Assembly (NCBI GenBank): GCA_937892275.1
Contig: CALAVG010000145.1
Span: 1-8,789 of the forward strand
Length of the DNA stretch: 8,789 bases
From: an uncultured Methanomicrobiales archaeon
GTDB taxonomy: Archaea > Thermoplasmatota > Thermoplasmata > Methanomassiliicoccales > Methanomethylophilaceae
Direction of reading: 5' to 3'
The position numbers and the translations under genes were made by a program. The notes below the pieces were generated by a model. It was not told the origin of the DNA. It saw only the letters and a program-made list of their open reading frames with translations, and did not search any database. Within the stretch, counting starts at the first letter, position 1; the number at the start of each line of letters is the position of its first letter. Positions 1-5,721 of the stretch are shown here, one piece after another.

Positions 1-41
1 AAAGTTGCAGCTTTGCTTTTTTATTTTTCATTTCCCTCCGA

Positions 42-110
42 AAAAATCCGACAGATGATTTTTTAGACCGTTAGCGCGAGCGAGGTCCAAAAAACATCTG
101 TCGGATTTTT
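42..110. terminator. Long perfect-arm hairpin downstream of the peroxiredoxin-L17 gene
   Basis: The 16-nt arms AAAAATCCGACAGATG (42-57) and CATCTGTCGGATTTTT (95-110) are perfect reverse complements. Inside them the T-run plus AGACC (59-69) pairs with GGTCC plus an A-run (84-94), with one mismatch and one bulged A, leaving a GC-rich loop containing GCGCGAGCG. Read on the minus strand, the stem ends in a T-run about 35 nt after the peroxiredoxin stop, so it could act as a terminator, and it is almost symmetrical. It is longer than an ordinary terminator and may instead be a dispersed palindromic repeat. Confidence 0.6.
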
Positions 111-144
111 AAGTTCCTAAATCAAATTATGAAAACAAACTTTT

Positions 145-378
145 TTATACGAGCTCGATGAGGACCTCCATCGCCCCATCCCCCTTCCGGGGTCCAATCT
201 TCACGATTCGGGTATAACCGCCGTTGCGCTTCTCATACTTCGGCGCAATCTCATCAAAGAGCTTTGCCGGAAGATCCACCTTCTTGGTGTTCTTCTTCCT
301 GCCTGCCGCCTCTGCCGGAACCTCCGTCACCGGATAAAGCACCTTCAGCATCTGGCGTCTCGCATGCAGTCTCGAGGG
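145..378 (-). other. bL17-derived domain segment within the peroxiredoxin gene
   Basis: This segment encodes residues 249-325. It carries the hallmark end of bacterial large-subunit protein bL17: HARRQ, LFDEIAPKY, NGGYTRI and GPRKGD motifs and an IELV terminus. The N-terminal portion of bL17 is missing. The closest style I recall is clostridial L17. My hand count gives proline CCG in 4 of 5 cases (about 1 of 15 in the peroxiredoxin part), tyrosine TAT in 3 of 3 and valine GTG in 4 of 7, with no GCC for alanine. This is unlike the CCC/TAC/GCC style around it. The frame is open across the join. Confidence 0.85.
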
Positions 379-1122
379 CTTGTCCTTCTTGAAGCAGAGG
401 AACCAGTCGTAGCAGATCAGGTCCGCATCCTTGGACTCGACCCTTTCCTTCGCAGTTCCGCAGGAACCGGGTGTGGGGAGGATGACATCGTCTCCGGGTC
501 TCCAGTCTGCAGGGGTAGCTACTCCGTCGGCGTCCGCCTTCTGCAGTGCGAGGATGACCCTCTTGATTTCGTCGAAGTTCCTTCCGAGGGACTGGGGGTA
601 ATAGATCATGGCCCTGATCTTTCCCACTGGATCTATGAAGAATACCGCCCTGACGGCCTGTGTGGTCGATACGTTGGGCTGGATCATTCCGTACTTCTTG
701 GCGACCTCCATCTTGATATCCTCGATCAGAGGGAACTTGATCTCGATGTTCTTCTTCCCGTTCCAATCGATCTCCTGGATCTTCCTGAGCCAGGCGATGT
801 GAGCATAGAGGGAATCCACCGAGAGGCCCACTAGCTGTACGTTGAGGTCCTCGAACTCCTTCATCATGCTTCCGAATGTCATGAACTCGGTGGTACATAC
901 GGGGGTGAAGTCGGCAGGGTGAGAGAAGAGGATGATCCATTTTCCCTTGTAGTCCTCGGGGAAGTTGATCTCTCCCTGTGTCGTGTTGGCAACGAATGAG
1001 GGCGCATCGCTTCCGATCGTCGGAGGCTTGTTGCGGCAGCACTCGCATGTGCATCCTCCGCAACACTCGCATCCCTCGTCCTTGCAGCAGTCACATTCAT
1101 CATCACATTTTGTCTTGGTCAT
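145..1122 (-). CDS. Peroxiredoxin (Prx6-like) with Cys-rich N-terminus and C-terminal bacterial L17 domain
   Basis: This is a thiol peroxidase that reduces H2O2 and organic peroxides, presumably in the cytosol. In the 325-residue product, residues 1-29 hold 11 cysteines in a metallothionein-like cluster. Residues 33-246 are a Prx6-type peroxiredoxin: peroxidatic Cys76 lies in DFTPVCTTEF, with Thr73 and Arg158 as partners, and WRPGDDVILPTP at 207-218. Cys221, Cys237 and Cys243 are candidate resolving cysteines, as in archaeal Prx6-like enzymes. Residues 249-325 match the C-terminal part of bacterial ribosomal protein bL17 (LHARRQ, KLFDEIAPKY, RNGGYTRI, KIGPRKGDGAME, then IELV at the end). A normal archaeal enzyme would end near residue 246. 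The ATG has a Shine-Dalgarno GAGGT five bases upstream (1128-1132). The gene diverges from rqcH across a shared palindrome. Codon use in the L17 part differs from the rest. The peroxiredoxin call is firm and the L17 match is strong by recall of family sequence; the function of the fusion is unknown. Confidence 0.95.
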   Translation of the reverse strand: MTKTKCDDECDCCKDEGCECCGGCTCECCRNKPPTIGSDAPSFVANTTQGEINFPEDYKGKWIILFSHPADFTPVCTTEFMTFGSMMKEFEDLNVQLVGLSVDSLYAHIAWLRKIQEIDWNGKKNIEIKFPLIEDIKMEVAKKYGMIQPNVSTTQAVRAVFFIDPVGKIRAMIYYPQSLGRNFDEIKRVILALQKADADGVATPADWRPGDDVILPTPGSCGTAKERVESKDADLICYDWFLCFKKDKPSRLHARRQMLKVLYPVTEVPAEAAGRKKNTKKVDLPAKLFDEIAPKYEKRNGGYTRIVKIGPRKGDGAMEVLIELV

Positions 1123-1127
1123 GATAA

Positions 1128-1166
1128 ACCTCGGAGAAAGTAGTACACGGAACGAATAAAATAATT
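1128..1166 (-). promoter_or_regulatory. Promoter and ribosome binding site of the peroxiredoxin gene
   Basis: An AT-rich TATA-like stretch (1155-1166, ATTATTTTATT on the minus strand) is centred about 38 nt before the start codon. A GAGGT Shine-Dalgarno sits at 1128-1132, five bases from the ATG. The spacing predicts a short leader of about 12 nt. The palindrome at 1176-1196 lies just upstream of this TATA box. Confidence 0.5.
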
Positions 1167-1175
1167 GACTTAGAG

Positions 1176-1196
1176 CGTGACAATCCTTTTGTCACG
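1176..1196. promoter_or_regulatory. Perfect palindromic operator in the divergent promoter region
   Basis: CGTGACAA (1176-1183) and TTGTCACG (1189-1196) are perfect inverted copies separated by five bases. The site is upstream of the TATA elements of both the peroxiredoxin and rqcH genes, which is where a dimeric activator or repressor would bind. The regulator is unknown; a redox- or stress-responsive one is inference from the target gene. Confidence 0.6.
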
Positions 1197-1215
1197 TTAA
1201 TCGATCGATGCGACC

Positions 1216-1223
1216 TTTTATCT
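1216..1223 (+). promoter_or_regulatory. TATA box of rqcH
   Basis: TTTTATCT lies 25-32 nt upstream of the rqcH ATG and there is no Shine-Dalgarno between them. This geometry fits leaderless transcription. Confidence 0.5.
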
Positions 1224-1247
1224 CATACATCCCTCTAACCCTCCAAC

Positions 1248-3179
1248 ATGAAGAAAGAGATGAGTTCCTTCGACGTGCGTTCCATAGCCACGGAGCTGTC
1301 CGCCCTGGAAGGCGCACACATGGACAAGATATTCCAATGGGGAGCAGGCAACGTGCTCTTCCGTATCAACGTCCAGGGTTCAGGAAAGAAGGACCTCTTC
1401 TTCAAGGATAAGAAATGGCTGTACTCTCCGGCCGTCAAACCGGAGACACCCGTGCAGCCCACCTCATTTGCCACATATCTGAGGAAATATCTGGACAACG
1501 CCCGTATCGGAAAGGTCAGGCAGATCGGTTTCGACAGGGTCGTCGAGATGGAGCTCCTCAAGGCGGATGCGGAATACAAATTGATATTCGAGATATTCGG
1601 AGGAGGTAACGTCCTCCTCGTCAAGGACGGGATCATCGACACATGTCTGATCCAGAAGACCATGAGGGACCGTAAGGTACGTCCCAAGGAACCGTACATC
1701 TGGCCCCAGCCCAGGTTCAATCCCATAGAGTCCACGGAGGACGATTTCATCAAGGCGTTCAAGGAATCGGAGGCGGACTGCGTAAGGACACTCGCCACCG
1801 CAGTGAATCTCGGAGGACAGTACGCGGAGGAGGTCTGCAAGCGCACTGGTGTGGACAAGACCCTTCCTGCACCGGAGGTCCCCGATGAGATGCTCTCCAA
1901 GATGTACGCCCAGGTGAAGGACATCGTCAAACATGTCATCGATATCCCCGAGACCACCGGATACCTGAAGGACGGCAAGATAGAGGACTTCGCGCCTATA
2001 CGCATGATCTCCCACGACGACCTTGAATCCAAGTCGTACGACAGCATGTCAGAGGTCATCGACGCCTTCGTGCAGCAGATGAAGGATGATGAAGAGGAGG
2101 CATACGTCGACCCCGAGGTCGAGAAGCTCAACAGGAGGATCGCCAAGCAGGAAGAGACCGTCCAGGAGTACAAGGAGAGGTGCGACGAGCTCAAGAGGAA
2201 AGCCGAGGCACTGTACACCGACTACCAGAACGTCACACAGCTCCTGGAGGTCCTAAAGGAACAGAGCCAAAAGCTCACATGGGAGAAGCTCAAAGAGGGT
2301 GCGATGAAGATCCCCTACGTCAAGGATATTGATCCCTCCAAGAACCATGTCACCGGGGTCTTCGGAGAGGAGACCGTCACATTGGATTACACAAAAGGAC
2401 TCGATGCGAACGCTTCCGAGATCTACCAGCAGAGCAAGGATATCGGCGAGAAAGGCAAACATGCCGAGGAGGCACTCAATGAGAGCCGTGCCGAACTCGC
2501 GAAGAAGGAGAAGGGCATCGCCAAGCAGAAGGCCGCCATGGCCGGAAGGGCACAGCCCACCAAACAGTTCTGGTTCGAGAGATTCAAATGGTTCTTCACG
2601 TCGGAAGGCAAACTGGTCATCGCCGGAAGGGATGCTCATACCAACGACGGTGTGGTGAAGAAGCATCTCAAGGAGAAGGACCTCTACTGCCATACCGACA
2701 TCCACGGGGCACCTTCCACCATCATCAAGGACGGAGCTTCCGCCACGGATCAGGAACTCAGGGAGGCCTGTCAGTTCGCCACCGCCCAATCCAAGGGATG
2801 GGTAGGCGCGGTATCCGAGGGAAGCGCATATTGGGTCTATCCCGATCAGGTCAGCAAGACACCCAACCCCGGAGAATTCGTCCCCCGCGGAGCATTCATC
2901 ATCCGCGGTAAGAGGAACTACGAGTACCATCTTCCTCTGGAATTGGTAGTCGGCGAGATCGATTATCAGGGGACCAGGAAGGTCATGTGTGGGCCCGCGA
3001 CATGCTTCAAGGATTGCGAGAAATACTTCGTCATCCGCCCTGGTAAGAACAAGAACCACATATCCGGTGAGATGGCGAGACGCTTCGTAGTGCCAGAGGA
3101 GGAGATCTCAAGGATCCTGCCTCCCGGAGAGAGCGAGATTGTAAGAGAGGTCTGGCCTAAGGAAGAGGCTGAGGAATGA
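1248..3179 (+). CDS. rqcH: RqcH / NFACT family ribosome quality control protein
   Basis: RqcH (NEMF/Rqc2 family) binds large ribosomal subunits that carry a stalled peptidyl-tRNA and recruits tRNA to add C-terminal tails to the nascent chain; this is known from bacterial and eukaryotic homologues. The 643-residue length is normal for an archaeal member. NFACT-N spans about residues 7-160, starting with the typical MSSFDV, and includes the conserved Asp96-Arg97 pair (GFDR) that matters for tRNA handling in bacterial RqcH. A helix-hairpin-helix-like region follows at about 165-210. Charged coiled-coil segments lie near 288-325 and 395-432. The NFACT-R domain is at about 440-560, with FWFERFKWF, GRDAHTND and HTDIHGAPS motifs, and a conserved C-terminal part follows to about 630. 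The ATG fits a leaderless TATA promoter. It is divergent from the peroxiredoxin-L17 gene, another large-subunit-related oddity. Confidence 0.93.
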   Translation: MKKEMSSFDVRSIATELSALEGAHMDKIFQWGAGNVLFRINVQGSGKKDLFFKDKKWLYSPAVKPETPVQPTSFATYLRKYLDNARIGKVRQIGFDRVVEMELLKADAEYKLIFEIFGGGNVLLVKDGIIDTCLIQKTMRDRKVRPKEPYIWPQPRFNPIESTEDDFIKAFKESEADCVRTLATAVNLGGQYAEEVCKRTGVDKTLPAPEVPDEMLSKMYAQVKDIVKHVIDIPETTGYLKDGKIEDFAPIRMISHDDLESKSYDSMSEVIDAFVQQMKDDEEEAYVDPEVEKLNRRIAKQEETVQEYKERCDELKRKAEALYTDYQNVTQLLEVLKEQSQKLTWEKLKEGAMKIPYVKDIDPSKNHVTGVFGEETVTLDYTKGLDANASEIYQQSKDIGEKGKHAEEALNESRAELAKKEKGIAKQKAAMAGRAQPTKQFWFERFKWFFTSEGKLVIAGRDAHTNDGVVKKHLKEKDLYCHTDIHGAPSTIIKDGASATDQELREACQFATAQSKGWVGAVSEGSAYWVYPDQVSKTPNPGEFVPRGAFIIRGKRNYEYHLPLELVVGEIDYQGTRKVMCGPATCFKDCEKYFVIRPGKNKNHISGEMARRFVVPEEEISRILPPGESEIVREVWPKEEAEE

Positions 3180-3187
3180 ATTCTTAA

Positions 3188-3246
3188 GTATACTCTTAAG
3201 TATACCAATTTTGTATACTTTAAACGTATACTTTAAGTATACTTTA
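3188..3246. repeat. Array A: five GTATAC-centred operator-like sites upstream of the AlbA_2 regulator
   Basis: GTATAC cores start at 3188, 3200, 3213, 3226 and 3237, spaced 12, 13, 13 and 11 bp, and most are flanked by AAGTATACTTT-like palindromic sequence. The array ends 14 bp before the ATG at 3261, so it overlaps the place where the TATA box and transcription start must be. This is the layout of a repressor-controlled, probably autoregulated, promoter. Its 3204-3246 part recurs almost exactly at 4623-4666. Confidence 0.8.
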
Positions 3247-3260
3247 GAGTATTCTCTATT

Positions 3261-4562
3261 ATGCTCAACTTGGGTCGTGAGGACGAGACAAAAGAATTCA
3301 AAGAAAGCATCTCGCAGTTGGATGAGGGTATAAAATCACTGACAGCGATGCTCAATCGTCATCACAGGGGGACAGTCTACCTCGGAGTAAACGACGACGG
3401 TGATGTGATAGGAATGGATATCGGCAATTCCACCCTCCAGAAGATCCGCAACAGGATCAGAGATCTGGCCAAACCTCATGTCGTATGCGAGATAGAGGTG
3501 CACGAGGATGAGAACAGGAGATACGTCTCCATAACAGCGGCCGGTAGTGATGTACCGTATTCCTACGATGGCCGCTATTTCATACGCAACGTCGCATCGA
3601 ACGAATCCGCCGAACCCCATGTCCTCAAGAAGATCATAGCAGGTAACAATGACATCCTCTCATCAATCCCTGCTCCGATACAGGAACTGACATTCAGCGG
3701 CATGTCCCGCGTACTGGAGTCCCGTTCTGTGACCGTACCTAGCATGAAGAGCTTGTATTCCAGCTACAATCTGATGAACGATACAGGCAAGTTCAATCTG
3801 ATGGCATACCTATTGTCGGACCAATGCGGATTTGCAGTGAAAGCAGTACTTTTCGATGGAACTGACAAATTATCCATGAAGGAAAGGAGGGACTATTCCG
3901 GTCAGAGCCTGTTGGTCACGGTCGAGTCCGTTCTGGAATACCTCAAAGTTTTCAACACTGTTGCTGTCGACATGTCCGAAGGCGTCCGCAAAGAGGTCGA
4001 ATTGTTCTCTTATGACGCTTTCAGAGAGGCATGGATTAACGCATGCCTCCATAATGACTGGGTGGACAGGGTACCTCCATCTGTATACATATTCGATGAC
4101 CGCATAGAGGTGACATCCTATGGCGGACTGCCCTACGACCTCTCGTTGGAGGACTTCTATACCGGATCCAGCAGACCGGTGAACACGGGCTTGATGTCAG
4201 TATTCATGTCCGCCAAGTTCGTGGAGCAGAGCGGTCATGGTGTCCCGACCATAGTGGATAGATGCGGGAGGGAAGCATACACGATCGGATCCGGCATGAT
4301 AACAGTCACAATCAGATTCAATTTCGAACCCGGATATGTCACACTGAGGAAGAACAAGCTCAAAACCCTGTCCAAGTTGAATGACAACCAGGCAGCCGTG
4401 TATCAATATCTGAAAGAACACCCGTCTTCTAAATTGGAAGAAGTCGCAGAAGAATGTGGGATCACCTTGGCCGGGGTCAAGAAGATAACCCTCAAATTGA
4501 GAGAAGAGGGACTGCTTCGGAGAGAAGGCGGAAAGAAGAACGGCGTATGGATAGTCTCATGA
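3261..4562 (+). CDS. AlbA_2 / HATPase_c_4 / winged-helix transcriptional regulator
   Basis: This belongs to the COG2865-type group: putative DNA-binding regulators with an N-terminal Schlafen AlbA_2 domain. In the 433 residues, AlbA_2 occupies about 3-125, with the EDETKEFKES entry motif, GTVYLGVNDDGDVIG and YFIRN. A GHKL-like HATPase_c_4 domain is at about 250-340, with FREAWINACLHNDW, IFDDRIEVTSYGGLP and the glycine-rich QSGHGVPTIV. A winged helix-turn-helix is at about 373-433. There is no clear Shine-Dalgarno, and the ATG follows array A by 14 bp. Arrays of the same operator-like palindrome flank the gene on both sides, so it probably regulates itself and the downstream membrane protein gene. 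Its ligand is unknown. The family assignment is confident; the regulatory role is inferred from the domains and the sites. Confidence 0.88.
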   Translation: MLNLGREDETKEFKESISQLDEGIKSLTAMLNRHHRGTVYLGVNDDGDVIGMDIGNSTLQKIRNRIRDLAKPHVVCEIEVHEDENRRYVSITAAGSDVPYSYDGRYFIRNVASNESAEPHVLKKIIAGNNDILSSIPAPIQELTFSGMSRVLESRSVTVPSMKSLYSSYNLMNDTGKFNLMAYLLSDQCGFAVKAVLFDGTDKLSMKERRDYSGQSLLVTVESVLEYLKVFNTVAVDMSEGVRKEVELFSYDAFREAWINACLHNDWVDRVPPSVYIFDDRIEVTSYGGLPYDLSLEDFYTGSSRPVNTGLMSVFMSAKFVEQSGHGVPTIVDRCGREAYTIGSGMITVTIRFNFEPGYVTLRKNKLKTLSKLNDNQAAVYQYLKEHPSSKLEEVAEECGITLAGVKKITLKLREEGLLRREGGKKNGVWIVS

Positions 4563-4606
4563 GATGCAGACTGCCGTTACTATCAGCTATCGCACATCAT
4601 TTTAAA

Positions 4607-4666
4607 GTATATCTTAAAGTACACCAATTTTGTATACTTTAAACGTATACTTTAAAGTATACTTTA
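4607..4666. repeat. Array B: second copy of the GTATAC operator-like array
   Basis: GTATAC-type cores start at 4607, 4619, 4632, 4645 and 4657 with spacing 12, 13, 13 and 12. The first two are degraded (GTATAT and GTACAC). A 32-bp stretch, 4623-4654, is identical to 3204-3235, and the match continues to 4666 with a single one-base indel. The array lies 45 bp after the regulator's stop codon and directly abuts the MITE-like insertion. Confidence 0.8.
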
Positions 4667-4676
4667 ACAGAATTTG
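4667..4676 (+). repeat. Left flanking direct repeat (target site duplication) of the MITE-like element
   Basis: ACAGAATTTG here is repeated at 4870-4879 on the other side of the inverted-repeat element, as expected for a duplicated target. The final G overlaps the first base of the inverted repeat, so the true duplication may be 9 bp. Confidence 0.65.
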
Positions 4677-4868
4677 AGCTTAGTGACCAGCGTGTTGGTA
4701 CCGATCTTGATTGAAAAGTGCCCATAACGATGATTTTGCCCATGCGGCTGGATCCTGTACCAGTGTCTATGAACACTCCGGATCAGCCTTTACCATATTT
4801 GCAAAGGGACTGCAGTTCAGCGATATCGATGCGACCATCATACCGCCAACACGCTGGTCAATAAGCTC
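4676..4868. mobile_element. MITE-like non-autonomous element with 23-bp terminal inverted repeats
   Basis: The left end (4676-4698, starting GAGCTTAG and ending CGTGTTGG) is the reverse complement of the right end (4846-4868, starting CCAACACG and ending TAAGCTC) in 22 of 23 positions. The interior of about 150 bp has no convincing gene, but holds a hairpin of AGTGT/ACACT between GGATC and GATCC sequences. A 10-bp direct repeat borders the element, with one extra C at the right. The size and structure fit a miniature inverted-repeat transposable element mobilised in trans by an insertion sequence; the parent family cannot be told from this window. Confidence 0.75.
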
Positions 4869-4869
4869 C

Positions 4870-4879
4870 ACAGAATTTG
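4870..4879 (+). repeat. Right flanking direct repeat of the MITE-like element
   Basis: This is the second copy of ACAGAATTTG, matching 4667-4676. Deleting one copy plus the element (203 bp in total) rejoins array B to the promoter of the gene at 4936. Confidence 0.65.
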
Positions 4880-4908
4880 ATCTATTGGTACAGGGAAGGG
4901 CCCACGGA

Positions 4909-4916
4909 TTTATACA
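4909..4916 (+). promoter_or_regulatory. TATA box of the membrane protein gene
   Basis: TTTATACA lies 20-27 nt before the ATG at 4936, with no Shine-Dalgarno in between, as in a leaderless transcript. It decides the start: the upstream in-frame ATG at 4711 lies inside the mobile element. Confidence 0.6.
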
Positions 4917-4935
4917 ACTGTGCCAATTACCAATC

Positions 4936-5319
4936 ATGGACGACATCAGAAACAGATTCAATTTGGTCGCCGCCATAGCGGCCACAGGTGCGGCCATAGC
5001 ATTCGTCGGGACCATAATGTCCTGGAGTGAGTTCCCTAAGGCCATCGGATTCCTTGATATGGTAATCTACGGAATGCTGACATTCGTCGGAATCTTGAAC
5101 ATCAAACCTGCCTCTACATTGAGGAGCGCGATCTGGAACTCGATCCTCGGAATCTTTGGGATCGTGATCGCCGGACTCAATTACTTCCGCATAGTGGATC
5201 AGATACCTGATGCATCAGCCTTCATGGATGTAGGATTGGGAATCTGGCTGACGTTCGCCGGAATCATCATCTTCACCATCTTCAGCATCTCGGATTCGGT
5301 GTACAAGAAGAAACTGTGA
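4936..5319 (+). CDS. Small four-helix membrane protein of unknown function
   Basis: The product has 127 residues starting MDDIRNRFN. Hydrophobic segments lie at about residues 9-28, 37-55, 65-84 and 96-119, and the protein ends SVYKKKL. I see no catalytic motif and do not recognise the family. The short charged N-terminus and the basic C-terminal tail suggest both ends are in the cytoplasm, by the positive-inside rule. The chosen start follows a well-placed TATA box. An in-frame extension to 4711 would add 75 soluble, low-complexity-style residues encoded mostly by the mobile element and is unlikely. Array B, the presumed operator of the preceding regulator, would sit about 66 bp upstream without the insertion, so this gene is a plausible target of that regulator. 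Confidence 0.8.
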   Translation: MDDIRNRFNLVAAIAATGAAIAFVGTIMSWSEFPKAIGFLDMVIYGMLTFVGILNIKPASTLRSAIWNSILGIFGIVIAGLNYFRIVDQIPDASAFMDVGLGIWLTFAGIIIFTIFSISDSVYKKKL

Positions 5320-5353
5320 AACATCTTTCCCATTCGCAAGAGTGAGATGTTTC
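5318..5353. terminator. Stem-loop between the membrane protein gene and tRNA-Arg
   Basis: GAAACATCT (5318-5326) and AGATGTTTC (5345-5353) form a perfect 9-bp stem with an 18-nt loop. The left arm includes the last bases of the stop codon. No strong T-run follows on the plus strand. It may separate the two convergent transcription units. Confidence 0.4.
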
Positions 5354-5379
5354 CTCCATATCGACTGGAACTAAAGGTA

Positions 5380-5456
5380 TGGTGCCCGCGCCGGGATTCG
5401 AACCCGGGTCAAAAGATCCGCAATCTCACAGGATATCCAAGCTACCCCACGCGGGC
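5380..5456 (-). tRNA. tRNA-Arg (anticodon GCG), CCA encoded
   Basis: The minus strand folds as a cloverleaf of 74 nt plus CCA. The acceptor stem is GCCCGCG with CGCGGGC, the discriminator is A and CCA is encoded. The D-loop holds AGCTTGGATA, the anticodon loop is TTGCGGA with G34-C35-G36, and the T arm is CCGGG-TTCGAAT-CCCGG with a 4-nt variable region. GCG reads the arginine codons CGC and CGU. A20 and C35, known arginine identity bases, are present. The anticodon stem is weak (a U-U opposition at 27-43 and G-U at 28-42). It lies 37 nt downstream of the eS17 gene on the same strand, so co-transcription and processing are likely. No intron is seen. Confidence 0.93.
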
Positions 5457-5493
5457 AAAATTCTGCGGTACCTTTGGAAAGGTTAAGGCGTTT

Positions 5494-5685
5494 TCATGCC
5501 TCAGGGTGCGACAGGTAGCGGGTAATGTAACCAGCGATCCTGTTCCTCATTGTCACCGAAGAGACATCTGTGAGGGTTGCGACCATCTCCTTGTTGCCCT
5601 CGAAATCCTTGGTGAAAGCCTGAGGATACTTGTTGAGCAACTCGATGGAAACTCTCTTGATGTATGTGGGTCTGATTCTTCCCAT
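5494..5685 (-). CDS. rps17e: Ribosomal protein eS17
   Basis: This is a 63-residue archaeal/eukaryotic small-subunit ribosomal protein without a bacterial counterpart. MGRIRPTYIKR at the start, the central helix IELLNKYP, and TMRNRIAGYITRYL at the end are diagnostic, and the length is typical for archaea. The ATG at 5685 is preceded by a Shine-Dalgarno GGTGA six bases upstream. An upstream in-frame GTG (5694) would add MRY and overlap that site, so it was not chosen. A TATA-like TATTATATAG lies at 5722-5731. tRNA-Arg follows downstream in the same orientation. Confidence 0.96.
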   Translation of the reverse strand: MGRIRPTYIKRVSIELLNKYPQAFTKDFEGNKEMVATLTDVSSVTMRNRIAGYITRYLSHPEA

Positions 5686-5721
5686 ATATCTCACCGAATG
5701 AACCCGATTAAGCCGATACCC

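Noticed and set aside
1235..2218. 327-codon minus-strand frame opposite rqcH
   Set aside because: It is antisense to a clearly conserved RqcH frame, serine-rich from complemented codons, with no domain.
3188..3246. Short regular repeats read as a CRISPR array
   Set aside because: The units are 6-bp palindromic cores every 11-13 bp without unique spacers, next to a promoter, so they are operator-like.
4699..4845. Possible transposase remnant inside the MITE-like element
   Set aside because: All frames give short, interrupted peptides without a recognisable transposase motif.
4711..4935. In-frame upstream extension of the membrane protein gene to an ATG at 4711
   Set aside because: The extra 75 codons lie mostly inside the mobile element, lack a ribosome binding site, and bypass a well-placed TATA box 20-27 nt before the ATG at 4936.
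5470..5483. Palindrome ACCTTT-GG-AAAGGT between the eS17 and tRNA-Arg genes
   Set aside because: The two-base centre cannot form a good loop and no T-run follows. It is too weak to call a terminator or operator.
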